From positions 1-64,000 of the forward strand of contig NZ_JAQZAK010000005.1 of assembly GCF_028737265.1 (NCBI RefSeq): 64,000 nucleotides of DNA, read 5' to 3'. The notes beneath the pieces are model-generated. The model had not been told where the DNA came from, ran no database searches, and worked only from the letters and a program-made list of their open reading frames with translations. Below are positions 15,834-24,233 of the stretch, piece by piece. The DNA is from Actinomycetospora callitridis. GTDB lineage: Bacteria; Actinomycetota; Actinomycetes; Mycobacteriales; Pseudonocardiaceae. How positions within the stretch are numbered: position 1 is the stretch's first letter; each line of letters starts with the position of its first letter. Made by a program: the position numbers and the translations under genes.

Positions 15834-16874
15834 ATGCTGGCCGCGGTGCTCACGGGCTTCGGGGGACCGGAGGTACTGGAGCTGCGCACGGTCCCGGTGC
15901 CCGTCCCGGGCGCGGGCGAGGTGCTCGTGCGGGTGACGGCGGCGGCGCTCAACAACACCGACCTCTGGACCCGGCGCGGCGCCTACGGGCTCCCCGGCGA
16001 CCCGGACGCCCTCGCGGGCTGGCGCGGCCCGGTGGACTTCCCGCGCATCCAGGGCGGCGACATCGCCGGTGAGATCGCGGCGGTGGGCGACGATGTCGAC
16101 CCCGGACGGGTCGGCCGGCGCGTCGTCGTCGACCCGGCGTTCTACGACGGCCCCGGCCCGGACGCCGGCCCGATCGGCCTGCTCGGCAGCGAGGCCGACG
16201 GCGGCTTCGCGGGCTACGTCGTCGCGGCGGACGGGCGCGCCCACGACGTGACGGACTCGCCGCTGTCGGACGAGCAGCTCGCGGCGCTCCCGGTCGCCTA
16301 CGGGACGGCGGCGGGGATGCTCGCGCGCGGCCGGATCGGCGCGGGCGAGACGGTGTTCGTCACCGGGTCCTCGGGCGGGGTCGGCCTCGCGGCGGTCCAG
16401 CTCGCCTCGGCACGGGGCGCCCGCGTCGTGGCGCTCACCGCGGCCGGGAAGGAGGACGCCGTCCGGGAGGCGGGGGCCGCGGCCGTCGTGGTCCGGGGTC
16501 CGGACCCGCACGCCGTCGCCGGGGCCGTGCACGACGCCGCGGGCGGGGCGCTGGACGCCGTCGTCGACGTCGTCGGCGGTCCCCTGCTGCCGGCCCTGCT
16601 CGAGCACGTCCGCGACGGCGGGCGGTGGGTGGTGGCGGGCGCGCTGGGCGGCGCGTCGGTGGACCTCGACCTGCGCAGGCTCTACCTGCACAACGTGTCG
16701 CTCGTCGGCTCCTCGATGCACACGCCGACGCACTTCGCCGCGCTCGTCGACGACGCCGTCGCCGGGCGCGTCCGGCCCCGCATCGCGGCGTCGTACCCGC
16801 TGGCGTCGATCCACGCCGCGCAGGAGGAGTTCGGTCGCGGCGAGTACGTGGGGAAGATCGTCGTCACGCCGTGA
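15834..16874 (+). CDS. zinc-type alcohol dehydrogenase-like / quinone oxidoreductase (MDR family)
   Basis: 346 aa from ATG 15834 (GTG 15822 behind TAGGAGGA is equally plausible). MDR start MLAAVLTGFGGPEVLELR; catalytic-domain segment RVTAAALNNTDLWTRRGAYG; cofactor motif VFVTGSSGGVGLAAVQLA, as in quinone oxidoreductases. No cluster of structural zinc Cys, so probably zinc-independent. NADPH-linked reduction of a quinone or enone is likely. Controlled by the divergent TetR. Aldehyde or quinone detoxification is inferred. Confidence 0.88.
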   Translation: MLAAVLTGFGGPEVLELRTVPVPVPGAGEVLVRVTAAALNNTDLWTRRGAYGLPGDPDALAGWRGPVDFPRIQGGDIAGEIAAVGDDVDPGRVGRRVVVDPAFYDGPGPDAGPIGLLGSEADGGFAGYVVAADGRAHDVTDSPLSDEQLAALPVAYGTAAGMLARGRIGAGETVFVTGSSGGVGLAAVQLASARGARVVALTAAGKEDAVREAGAAAVVVRGPDPHAVAGAVHDAAGGALDAVVDVVGGPLLPALLEHVRDGGRWVVAGALGGASVDLDLRRLYLHNVSLVGSSMHTPTHFAALVDDAVAGRVRPRIAASYPLASIHAAQEEFGRGEYVGKIVVTP

Positions 16875-16876
16875 TC

Positions 16877-16923
16877 AACGGGGACTTCGTGCGCGTAGAA
16901 GCAGCGAACAGCGCGTTCGTTGC
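16877..16923. repeat. 47-base intergenic repeat, copy 1
   Basis: Matches 59473-59519 at 45 of 47 positions. It contains a small hairpin CGAAC-AGCGC-GTTCG. It sits between convergent genes and abuts the stop codon of the epoxide hydrolase. Probable terminator-like element. Confidence 0.75.
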
Positions 16924-18084
16924 TTACCGAGGTGCCCGCGCGAACGCCGCCCGCAGCTCGTCGACGAAGTCGCCGGGGACCTCGAGCGAGGCGAAGTGCC
17001 CGCCGGTGGGCAGCACGTTCCAGTGCCGGAGGTCGACGTAGCGGGCCTCCACCCACGCGCGCGGGTTCTTCACCATCTCGGCCGGGAACACCGAGACCGC
17101 GCTGGGCACGGTGACGGGCCTCGACCTGTCGATGCCGCCGAAGCTCTCCCAGTACAGGCGCGCCGACGACGCCCCGGACGCGGTGAGCCAGTAGATCGAG
17201 ACGTTGTCGAGCACGCGGTCGCGGGGCACGCCGCCGAAGCCGTCGCCGTCGGTCCAGGCCACGAACTTCTCGGCGATCCAGGCGAGCTGGCCCGCCGGCG
17301 AGTCGACGAGGCCGTAGCCGAGGGTCTGCGGACGCGTGCGCTGCTGGCCCGAGTAGCCCGAGCCGACCCGGCGGAACTCGGCGGACTCGGCCAGCCAGCG
17401 CTGCTCGGTCTCGGAGAGGGTGGCGTCGTCGAACCCGTCCGGGCGCGGGGCGAGCGGCATCGTCGTGTGCATCATCGCGACGCGGTCGGGGTGGCGGACG
17501 GCCAGCGCGGTGGTGATCATCGCGCCCCAGTCGCCGCCCTGGGCGAGGAAGCGCTCGTAGCCGAGGCGGGTCATGAGCTCGGCCCAGGCGTCGGCGATGC
17601 GGTCGACGCCCCAGCCGGGACCGGTCGGCTTGTCGCTGAACCCGAAGCCGGGCAGCGACGGCGCGACCACGTGGAAGGCCGGCAGCGCGTCGTCGCCGGG
17701 GTCGGTTAGGGCGTCGAGGACGTCGAGGACCTCGACCACCGAGCCGGGCCACCCGTGGGTGACGAGCAGTGGCTGTGCGTCACCACGAGGTGACCGTACG
17801 TGCAAGAAGTGGATGCCGAGACCATCGATCGCGGTGCGGAACTGACCCCGCCGGTTGAGCTCGTCCTCGACGCGACGCCACTCGTGCTCCTCGAGCCAGG
17901 CGCGGCACAGCTCGGCGACCGCGTCGAGGCCCAGCCCCTGGCCCGCGTCCGTCGCGGGCTCGGGCAGGCGCACGCGGCGGAGGCGTTCCTGCAGGTCAGC
18001 GAGCTGCTCGGGCGGCACGTCGAGCACGAACGGGACGATCTCGACGGAGGGGTCCCCGGCGGGCACGGGTGCGTGGATGGCCAC
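16924..18084 (-). CDS. epoxide hydrolase (EHN-type, microsomal-like)
   Basis: 386 aa from GTG 18084; the open frame runs further upstream but the protein begins like the family (VAIHAPVPAGDPSVEIVPFV). N-terminal EHN domain with LDVPPEQLADLQERLRRVRL and EHEWRRVEDELNRRGQF; hydrolase domain with HGWPGS oxyanion loop, nucleophile GGDWGA (Asp), and catalytic His in LPTGGHFASLEVPG. It converts epoxides to diols. No signal peptide. Monocistronic. Candidate for detoxifying epoxides from the oxygenases nearby. Confidence 0.93.
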   Translation of the reverse strand: MAIHAPVPAGDPSVEIVPFVLDVPPEQLADLQERLRRVRLPEPATDAGQGLGLDAVAELCRAWLEEHEWRRVEDELNRRGQFRTAIDGLGIHFLHVRSPRGDAQPLLVTHGWPGSVVEVLDVLDALTDPGDDALPAFHVVAPSLPGFGFSDKPTGPGWGVDRIADAWAELMTRLGYERFLAQGGDWGAMITTALAVRHPDRVAMMHTTMPLAPRPDGFDDATLSETEQRWLAESAEFRRVGSGYSGQQRTRPQTLGYGLVDSPAGQLAWIAEKFVAWTDGDGFGGVPRDRVLDNVSIYWLTASGASSARLYWESFGGIDRSRPVTVPSAVSVFPAEMVKNPRAWVEARYVDLRHWNVLPTGGHFASLEVPGDFVDELRAAFARAPR

Positions 18085-18264
18085 GGGACGGCACCGTAGC
18101 CACACGACGCCCCCCTCGCCGGACGGCCGCGTAGGGCACCTCCGAACGCGTGGTGCGACGACACGCCGAAGGCTGGAGTTCGTGACCCGAACGAGCCAAC
18201 TTCGCCCCGAGGTGTCACACCGGGCCTCATGGTGGCGATGCACGAGGTGGAGGTGATCAGCGTG

Positions 18265-18489
18265 ATGAACGATCGGTCGGCGGCCCTGCTCGCCGCAGCA
18301 GTGGACCTGGACGAGTGTGACGGCTACGTGGTGCTGGTGTTCGATCCCGAGACGGGGGAGCTCGACGCCCACGGACCCTACGAAGGGGTCGAGGCCACCC
18401 TGCGCGCCGAGGAGATGCGCCGCGAGTTCGACAACGACGGCCTGCGCGACGTCGTCATCCGTCTCTCGCGCCTCCACCGGCCGCGCTGA
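18265..18489 (+). CDS. small hypothetical protein
   Basis: 74 aa from ATG 18265, chosen because GGAGGTGATC, a near-perfect complement of the 16S rRNA end, lies just upstream; longer starts at 18229 or 18238 lack this. Sequence LLAAAVDLDECDGYVVLVFD then PETGELDAHGPYEGVEATL is compact and acidic. Not recognised. The preceding 180 bases hold no other identifiable feature. Confidence 0.65.
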   Translation: MNDRSAALLAAAVDLDECDGYVVLVFDPETGELDAHGPYEGVEATLRAEEMRREFDNDGLRDVVIRLSRLHRPR

Positions 18490-18615
18490 GGGCCGTCCCG
18501 GTGTCGTGTCCCCCCACCGACACCGGGATGGTCCTCAGATCGAGGGGTACTCCTGCCGCCGACGACGGAGCTCGGCGATCATCGCCGTGGTCGACCACGA
18601 TCGGCGGGAGGACGC

Positions 18616-20229
18616 ATGGCGCAGGGACCCACGGTCCGGGAGGCCTCGCTGGAGGTGCTCCGGGCGCACGGGATGACCACGATCTTCGGCAACCCCGGGT
18701 CCACCGAGCTCCCGATGCTCTCCGAGCTCCCCGACGACTTCCGGTACGTCCTCGGGCTGCAGGAGGCCGCGGTCGTCGGCATGGCCGACGGCTATGCCCA
18801 GGCCCGCGGGCGTCCGACCCTGGTGAACCTGCACACCGCGCCCGGCGTCGGGAACGCGATGGGCGCCCTGGTCAACGCCTCCGCCAACGGGGCGCCGCTG
18901 GTGGTCACGGCCGGGCAGCAGGTGCGCCCGATGATGAACCTCGAGGCCCTGCTGACGAACCCGGACGCGACGATGCTGCCGCGGCCCACGGTCAAGCTCT
19001 CCCTCGAGCCGGCCCGCCCGGCCGACGTCCCCGCCGTGCTGGCCCGCGCGATCCACGTCGCGACCAGCCCGCCGTGGGGCCCGGTGTTCGTGTCGATCCC
19101 GATGGACGACTGGGACGCCGTGCTCGACCCGGCCACCGAGGCGGCCGACCTCGTCGCGGGCCGCCGGGTGCACCAGCGCGCGGCCCCGGACCCGGCGGGG
19201 CTCTACGTCCTCGTCGGGGCCCTCGACGCCGCCCGCGCCCCGGCGCTCGTGGTCGGCGGCGACGTCGACGCCACCGGCGGCTTCCACGACGCCGTGGCGC
19301 TCGCCGAGCGGCTCGGCGCCGCGGTGTTCGCCCCGCCCGTCGAGGGGCGCGTCGGCATCCCCACCGACCACCCGCAGTTCCGGGGCCCGCTGCCGATGGC
19401 GATCGCGCCGGTGGCCGAGGCCCTCGAGCCGTTCGACGTCGTGCTCGTCGTCGGCGCGCCGGTGTTCCGCTACTACCCCTACGTGCCCGGCCCGTTCCTG
19501 CCCGAGGGCACCCGCCTGCTGCACGTCACCGCCGACCACGACCAGGCCGCGCGTGCCCCGATGGGCGACGCGGTCGTCGCCGACCCCGCCCTCACGGTGC
19601 GCGCGCTGCTCGAGCGCGTCGGGCCGGGTCCGGCCGACCGGGCGGCGCCGCCGTCCCGCCGGGCGCTCGACGCGCCGCGCCCGGGCGGCGAGGGCCGGCT
19701 CTCGGCGGAGGAGCTCTTCACCGCCCTCGCCGAGGAGTGGCCGGACGGCGGTGTCCTGGTCAACGAGGCCCCCTCGCACCGCGCGACCCAGCAGGCGCGG
19801 CTGCCGATCTCGCAGCCCGGCAGCTCGTACTTCACCACCTCGGGCGGGCTCGGCTTCGGCCTGCCGGCCGCGGTGGGGGTGGCGATCGCCGACCCGTCGC
19901 GTCCCGTCGTGGCGGTGCTCGGCGACGGCTCGCTGCAGTACGCGATCCAGTCGCTCGCCACCGCGGCCGCCCAGCAGGTGCCGGTGACGATCATCGTCCT
20001 GGACAACCGCGAGTACGCGATCCTCAAGTGGTTCGCCCAGCGCGAGCAGACCCCGAAGGTGCCGGGGCTCGACCTGCCCGCGATCGACCACCTCGCCCTG
20101 GCGCAGGGCTACGGGGTGCCGGCCGAGACCGTCGGGACGGTCGAGGAGTTCCGCGCCGCGGTGCGCCGGGGCGTCGCCGGCCCGGGGCCGCGCCTCGTCC
20201 ACGTCCCGGTGCCGCCCGCGGCGGGCTGA
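18616..20229 (+). CDS. mdlC: benzoylformate decarboxylase-like ThDP enzyme
   Basis: 537 aa. Decarboxylates 2-keto acids using thiamin diphosphate. It resembles Pseudomonas putida benzoylformate decarboxylase along its whole length. FGNPGSTELP holds the Ser26 equivalent, LQEAAVVGMADGYA the cofactor-activating Glu47, NLHTAPG the His70 equivalent, and VLGDGS with LDN downstream the ThDP/Mg motif. The segment equivalent to FRYHQY reads FRYYPY, so active-site His281 is replaced by Tyr. Stand-alone gene with no mandelate genes nearby, so the true substrate may differ. Confidence 0.85.
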   Translation: MAQGPTVREASLEVLRAHGMTTIFGNPGSTELPMLSELPDDFRYVLGLQEAAVVGMADGYAQARGRPTLVNLHTAPGVGNAMGALVNASANGAPLVVTAGQQVRPMMNLEALLTNPDATMLPRPTVKLSLEPARPADVPAVLARAIHVATSPPWGPVFVSIPMDDWDAVLDPATEAADLVAGRRVHQRAAPDPAGLYVLVGALDAARAPALVVGGDVDATGGFHDAVALAERLGAAVFAPPVEGRVGIPTDHPQFRGPLPMAIAPVAEALEPFDVVLVVGAPVFRYYPYVPGPFLPEGTRLLHVTADHDQAARAPMGDAVVADPALTVRALLERVGPGPADRAAPPSRRALDAPRPGGEGRLSAEELFTALAEEWPDGGVLVNEAPSHRATQQARLPISQPGSSYFTTSGGLGFGLPAAVGVAIADPSRPVVAVLGDGSLQYAIQSLATAAAQQVPVTIIVLDNREYAILKWFAQREQTPKVPGLDLPAIDHLALAQGYGVPAETVGTVEEFRAAVRRGVAGPGPRLVHVPVPPAAG

Positions 20230-20383
20230 GCTCGTCCGCTTGACCTCGACCGTCGTCGAGGTCGCACGGTGACGAGTCATGAGCATCACCGAGCACCGAG
20301 ATCGACACGAGGTCCGTCGTACCCCGGGCGTAGCGTCGCGCGGGCGCCCTCCGAACGGTCCGGGGCGCGGGGGAGGACCACGC

Positions 20384-21400
20384 GTGAGCACGGAGACCAC
20401 GACGCGGCCGTCGGCCGACGAGCAGACACCGGACGCCGCGCCCGCGGTCGAGGTGCGCGATCTCGTCAAGCGCTACGGCCGCAGCACCACGCCCGCGGTC
20501 GACGGGCTGAGCTTCGCGGTGCGCCGGGGCGAGGTGTTCGGGCTGCTCGGCCCGAACGGCGCCGGCAAGACCACCACGGTCGGCGTCCTGACGACGCGGG
20601 TCACCAAGACCTCGGGTCTCGCCACCGTCGCCGGCATCGACGTCGCGACCAACCCCGTCGGGGCGCGCGCGGTGCTCGGGGTCGTCCCGCAGCGCCCGAA
20701 CCTCGACCGCTCGCTCGACGCCCGGGGCAACCTCGTCTGGCACGCCGCCTACCACGGCGTCCCGCGGGCCCAGCGCGGTCGGCTGGCCGACGAGCTGCTC
20801 GAACGGATGGGGCTCGCGGAGAAGGCGAAGACCAACCCGGACGAGCTCTCCGGCGGCCAGGCCCAGCGACTGATCATCGCGCGCGGCCTGATGCACGACC
20901 CGCAGGTGCTCTTCCTCGACGAGCCGTCGACGGGGCTCGACCCGCAGGCCCGCCTCTTCGTGCACGACCGCGTCACCGAGCTCGCGGCCTCCGGCGTCAC
21001 GGTGGTGCTCACGACCCACGACATGGACGAGGCGGCCAAGCTCGCCGACCGCGTCGGCATCGTCGACCACGGCAAGCTGCTCGCGCTGGACACGCCGTCC
21101 GCGCTCGTGGCGGCCCTGCCCGGCGAGGCCACCATCGATCTCACGATCACCGGCGCCGACGTGGACGTGCTGACGGGGCGGCTGGGTGAGCTGCGCGGTG
21201 TGTCGAGCGTCGAGGACCTGTCCGGCGAGGCCGCGGCCGCCACCCACCTGCGGGTGGGCTGCGACGGCGAGGCCGGTGCCGCGCTCCCGCCGGTGCTCGC
21301 CGCGGTGGCCGACGCCGGCGCCGTCGTCTCGCAGGTCGAGCTCGGCGAGCCGACGCTCGAGGACGTCTTCATCGACCTCACGGGCAGGGGATTGCGGTGA
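20384..21400 (+). CDS. ABC transporter ATP-binding protein (daunorubicin-resistance type)
   Basis: 338 aa from GTG 20384, after GGGAGG. Walker A GPNGAGKTT, signature LSGGQAQRL, Walker B VLFLDEPSTGLDP, H-loop TTHDMDEA. The C-terminal 100 residues form the accessory domain typical of ABC-2 exporters. The stop overlaps the permease GTG (GTGA). With the single permease it makes an efflux pump; the substrate is unknown. Confidence 0.93.
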   Translation: MSTETTTRPSADEQTPDAAPAVEVRDLVKRYGRSTTPAVDGLSFAVRRGEVFGLLGPNGAGKTTTVGVLTTRVTKTSGLATVAGIDVATNPVGARAVLGVVPQRPNLDRSLDARGNLVWHAAYHGVPRAQRGRLADELLERMGLAEKAKTNPDELSGGQAQRLIIARGLMHDPQVLFLDEPSTGLDPQARLFVHDRVTELAASGVTVVLTTHDMDEAAKLADRVGIVDHGKLLALDTPSALVAALPGEATIDLTITGADVDVLTGRLGELRGVSSVEDLSGEAAAATHLRVGCDGEAGAALPPVLAAVADAGAVVSQVELGEPTLEDVFIDLTGRGLR

Positions 21401-22191
21401 GCGCCCCGGTGAAGGTCGGGCCCGGCCAGGGCCGCGCGTTCCTCGGTGTCCTGGGCCGCGACCTCGCGGTCACGGGCAAGGAGTTCGGCAGCTTCATCAG
21501 CCAGGTGCTGATGCAGCCGTTCTTCCTGCTGTTCGTGTTCGGCGTGGTGCTGGGCCAGCTCGGCTACGTCACGCCGGGCTACGCGCAGCTGCTGCTGCCC
21601 GGGCTGCTGGCCCTCAACGCGTTCTTCGTGGCCGTGCAGGCCACGGCGATCCCGCTGGTGATCGACTTCTCGTACACCAAGGAGATCGAGGACCGCCTGC
21701 TCGCGCCGCTGTCCACGCGCCTCGTCGCGGTCGAGAAGATCGTGTTCGGGGCCTCGCGCGGGCTGTTCGGCTCGCTGGTGATGATCCCCGTCGGCTACAT
21801 CGTGCTCGACGAGGTCAACTGGGTGCTCTCGGGCCTGCCGTTCGCGGCGGTGCTGCTGGTGCTCGGCTCGCTCGCGGGCGGGGCCGCGGGGCTGGTCCTG
21901 GGCACGCTGGTGTCGCCCAGGAAGATCAACGTGGTGTTCGCCCTGGTGATCACGCCGCTGCTGTTCACCGGGTCGACGCAGTTCCCGTTCCTGCAGCTCG
22001 AGAACCTGCGCTGGTTCCAGGTGATCTGCGCGCTCAACCCGATCACCTACGTCTCCGAGGGCCTGCGCGGCGCGCTGACGCCCGCGGTGCCGCACCTGCC
22101 GGGCTGGCTCTGCCTGCTGGCGCTCGTGGCCTCGTGCCTGCTCTTCGGGGCGGTCGGCATCCAGGGGTTCGTGCGCCGCGCGCTCGACTGA
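21397..22191 (+). CDS. ABC-2 type permease
   Basis: 264 aa, GTG start inside the ATPase stop. About six membrane segments: 34-55 (QPFFLLFVFGVVLGQL), 62-85, 117-140, 147-172 (FAAVLLVLGSLAGGAAGLVL), 182-200 (FALVITPLLFTGS) and 235-256. ABC-2 signature region near ICALNPITYVSEGLRGAL. Partner of the upstream ATPase. The stop overlaps the next ATG (TGATG), tying the cupin gene to the pump. Confidence 0.92.
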   Translation: MSAPVKVGPGQGRAFLGVLGRDLAVTGKEFGSFISQVLMQPFFLLFVFGVVLGQLGYVTPGYAQLLLPGLLALNAFFVAVQATAIPLVIDFSYTKEIEDRLLAPLSTRLVAVEKIVFGASRGLFGSLVMIPVGYIVLDEVNWVLSGLPFAAVLLVLGSLAGGAAGLVLGTLVSPRKINVVFALVITPLLFTGSTQFPFLQLENLRWFQVICALNPITYVSEGLRGALTPAVPHLPGWLCLLALVASCLLFGAVGIQGFVRRALD

Positions 22192-22769
22192 TGGCGGGCG
22201 GGCTCGACGCCCTGCGCGGGCGGCTCGCGGAGGCGATGACCGCCCGGGGGTTCGGGGCGCAGGCGGCGGCGCTCGAGCGGCTCGCGGCGCGGTCGGAGGG
22301 ACCGGACACGGTGCTGCCGGTGCTCCCGGTGCTCGCCCACCTCGACGGCGCCGTGGCGCGGGCCGGCGAGGAGGTCGACGCCGACCTCGCCGCGGTCCTC
22401 GGCCCGCTCGCGGCGGCGGCGCGGTGGCAGCAGACCGCGGCCTACGTCGCGAGCCCGCCCGACCCGTCGTTCCTCGACCTCTACGCGCACGCCACGCTGG
22501 CGGACGCCGAGGACGTCGCGCTGGGCCTGGTCCTGCTGGGCCCGGGCGTGCGGTACCCGCCGCACCACCACCCGGCCGAGGAGTTCTACCTGCCCGCGGG
22601 CGTGATCCGGTGGGTGCACGCGGCCGCCGCCGACCCCGCGCCCGAGCCCGCAGGCGTCCTGGTCCACCACGGGTCCTGGCAGCCCCACGGGATGTGGACC
22701 GGCGAGCGTGCCGTCCTGCTCGTCTACGTCTGGATCGGTGAGGTGGGGACGTCCGCGGCGTTCTGCTGA
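22191..22769 (+). CDS. DMSP-lyase-like cupin protein
   Basis: 192 aa. ATG overlaps the permease stop. The C-terminal cupin has YPPHHHPAEEFYLPAG (metal-binding HxH...E) and VLVHHGSWQPHGMWT (second-motif His), as in the DddL/DddQ cupin DMSP lyase family. The N-terminal 100 residues are helical. True DMSP cleavage is not established; actinobacterial members with this fold may act on other substrates. Coupling to an exporter is the only context clue. Confidence 0.65.
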   Translation: MAGGLDALRGRLAEAMTARGFGAQAAALERLAARSEGPDTVLPVLPVLAHLDGAVARAGEEVDADLAAVLGPLAAAARWQQTAAYVASPPDPSFLDLYAHATLADAEDVALGLVLLGPGVRYPPHHHPAEEFYLPAGVIRWVHAAAADPAPEPAGVLVHHGSWQPHGMWTGERAVLLVYVWIGEVGTSAAFC

Positions 22770-22813
22770 GGACGTCGATTGTGGGGCCCCGCGCTCCGGG
22801 TAGGCCCGGGACC

Positions 22814-23527
22814 ATGCGACACCAGGAGTTCCTCGCCGGCGTCGCCACCCGAGGTGGCTTCGCCGAGACCGACGACGCGCGCCGGGCCGCCGACGCCGTG
22901 CTGGCCACGCTGGCCGAGCACCTGCCCGGGGACGACCGCACCGCGCTCGTGGAGGCGTTGCCCAACCTGCTCGAGGTCGAGTCCGGCGTCGACCGGGTGA
23001 ACGGCGGCGGGGGTACGCCGACCGAGGCCGGCCTCGTCGACGAGGTCGCCCGCCGCAGCGGGTGGGCCCTCGAGCGCGCCCGCTACGCGCTGACCGCGGT
23101 GATCGGCCAGCTGGGCGCCGAGGACGCCGACCTGGGCGAGCGGATCGGCCGCGTCGTGCCCGCGGACCTGCGCGGCGCCGGGCCGCCGCTCCCGCCCGAC
23201 GCGCCGTCCGAGGGCGCCCAGGGTCGCCCGCAGCCGGTGGACGCCGACGAGCTCGACCGCGCGCTGCACCGGCTGCCCGAGTGGTCGGGCGACGTGACCG
23301 GCATCGAACGGACCGTCGAGCTGCCGCCCGAGCGCCTCGACCTCGTCCTCGAACGCCTGCGGAGCGCCGAGAGCGAGCTCGGCGCCCGGCTGCGGATCCT
23401 CGACCGCACGCCCACCTCGCTGACCGTGCGCGCCCGCACCGAGAGCATGCAGGTGGTCGCCGAGATCGACCTCGAGCTCGCCGCCCGGTTCGACGAGATC
23501 GTCGGGGCGATCGGCGCGGGCGGCTGA
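22814..23527 (+). CDS. DUF2267 protein with pterin-dehydratase-like C-terminus
   Basis: 237 aa. N-terminal DUF2267 (about 1-110): MRHQEFLAGVATRGGF, ADAVLATLAEHLPGDDRTAL, then a short acidic helical part. The C-terminus (about 150-235) reads LPEWSGDVTGIERTVELPPE and AEIDLELAARFDEIV, the pattern of pterin-4a-carbinolamine dehydratase, but the catalytic His-His pair is absent. Cytoplasmic. Probably a non-enzymatic dimerisation domain (inference). Confidence 0.65.
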   Translation: MRHQEFLAGVATRGGFAETDDARRAADAVLATLAEHLPGDDRTALVEALPNLLEVESGVDRVNGGGGTPTEAGLVDEVARRSGWALERARYALTAVIGQLGAEDADLGERIGRVVPADLRGAGPPLPPDAPSEGAQGRPQPVDADELDRALHRLPEWSGDVTGIERTVELPPERLDLVLERLRSAESELGARLRILDRTPTSLTVRARTESMQVVAEIDLELAARFDEIVGAIGAGG

Positions 23528-23530
23528 CCC

Positions 23531-23576
23531 CACGTGCCTGATCTTCTGAGCTGTCGCTCAGAAGATCACGCACGTG
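23531..23576. terminator. bidirectional hairpin
   Basis: A 21-base arm beginning CACGTGCCTGATC at 23531 pairs with the arm ending GATCACGCACGTG at 23576, one mismatch, 4-base loop. It lies 3 bases after one stop and 1 base before the opposing stop. Confidence 0.85.
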
Positions 23577-23577
23577 A

Positions 23578-24186
23578 CTAGACCACCGAGAACCCCGGCG
23601 GGAGCGAGCCGCGGCCGGTGAGGGCGTGCAGGAGCATCGGTCCGTGGCCGAGGCGCACGCCGGTGCGGGCGAGCACCGTGACCACCTGGGTCGTCGTGTG
23701 GGCACTGAACGCCACGTCGAGCCCGGTCGCCGTCGCGATGTCGTACCCGTGCACGACGAGCTCGATGGTGCGCGTCGGCACGTAGGACGCGACGCGCAGG
23801 CCGCCCGCGATCGTCGTGATGAGCGCGTCCGGGTCGGCGGCGCGGGTCGCCGCGACGGCGCGCTCGGCGAGCGTCGCGAACGCCGCGGCCGGGTCGTCGC
23901 CGAGCGCCACGCCCGCGTCCCGCCCGCGCTGCGCGACGGCGGACGGGTCGATCCCCTCGCCGGTCACTGGCGACATGAGGGCGTAGTAGCCCTCGGGCGA
24001 GTCGATGTCCTCGGTGTCGGCGGGCCGCTCCAGGTACGTCAGCACGGTGACGAACGCCCGGCTGGTGTGCCCCACCAGCGAGCGCAGGTCCCACTCACCC
24101 AGCGCCGGCGCGTCCCAGGCGTCCGGCGGCACCCGCCCGACCAGCTCCGTGACCACCTTCGCCGCTTCGGCGTACCCCTCCAGCAT
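23578..24186 (-). CDS. maleylpyruvate isomerase N-terminal domain protein (DinB-like fold)
   Basis: 202 aa from ATG 24186. A longer reading to 24222 would be encoded by the palindrome next to it, which argues against it. Family features: WDAPALGEWDLRSLVGHTSR (metal His) and ELVVHGYDIATATGL (second metal His). Relatives use mycothiol as cofactor for isomerisation or conjugation. No ribosome-binding site precedes the ATG because the palindrome abuts it, so leaderless or weak initiation is implied. Confidence 0.8.
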   Translation of the reverse strand: MLEGYAEAAKVVTELVGRVPPDAWDAPALGEWDLRSLVGHTSRAFVTVLTYLERPADTEDIDSPEGYYALMSPVTGEGIDPSAVAQRGRDAGVALGDDPAAAFATLAERAVAATRAADPDALITTIAGGLRVASYVPTRTIELVVHGYDIATATGLDVAFSAHTTTQVVTVLARTGVRLGHGPMLLHALTGRGSLPPGFSVV

Positions 24187-24226
24187 GTGAGCGATTTTCA
24201 CGGCTATAGCCGTGAAAATCACTCAC
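24187..24226. repeat. 40-base near-perfect palindrome
   Basis: GTGAGCGATTTTCACGGCTA (24187-24206) pairs with the following 20 bases with one mismatch and no loop. It lies between the wrbA stop (24234) and the next start (24186), so it can terminate wrbA. Same GTGAGYG family as 9491, 44343 and 45846. Confidence 0.85.
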
Positions 24227-24233
24227 GGGGCGG

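Noticed and set aside
16924..18477. Epoxide hydrolase with a 130-residue N-terminal extension
   Set aside because: The extension is unlike any protein, overlaps the opposite small gene, and the EHN domain starts right at GTG 18084.
18616..20229. Acetolactate synthase or oxalyl-CoA decarboxylase
   Set aside because: The sequence follows benzoylformate decarboxylase around GNPGSTE, NLH, VFRY and APMGDAVVAD rather than the other ThDP families.
23578..24222. Longer maleylpyruvate isomerase-like protein starting at 24222
   Set aside because: The additional residues are encoded entirely by the intergenic palindrome.
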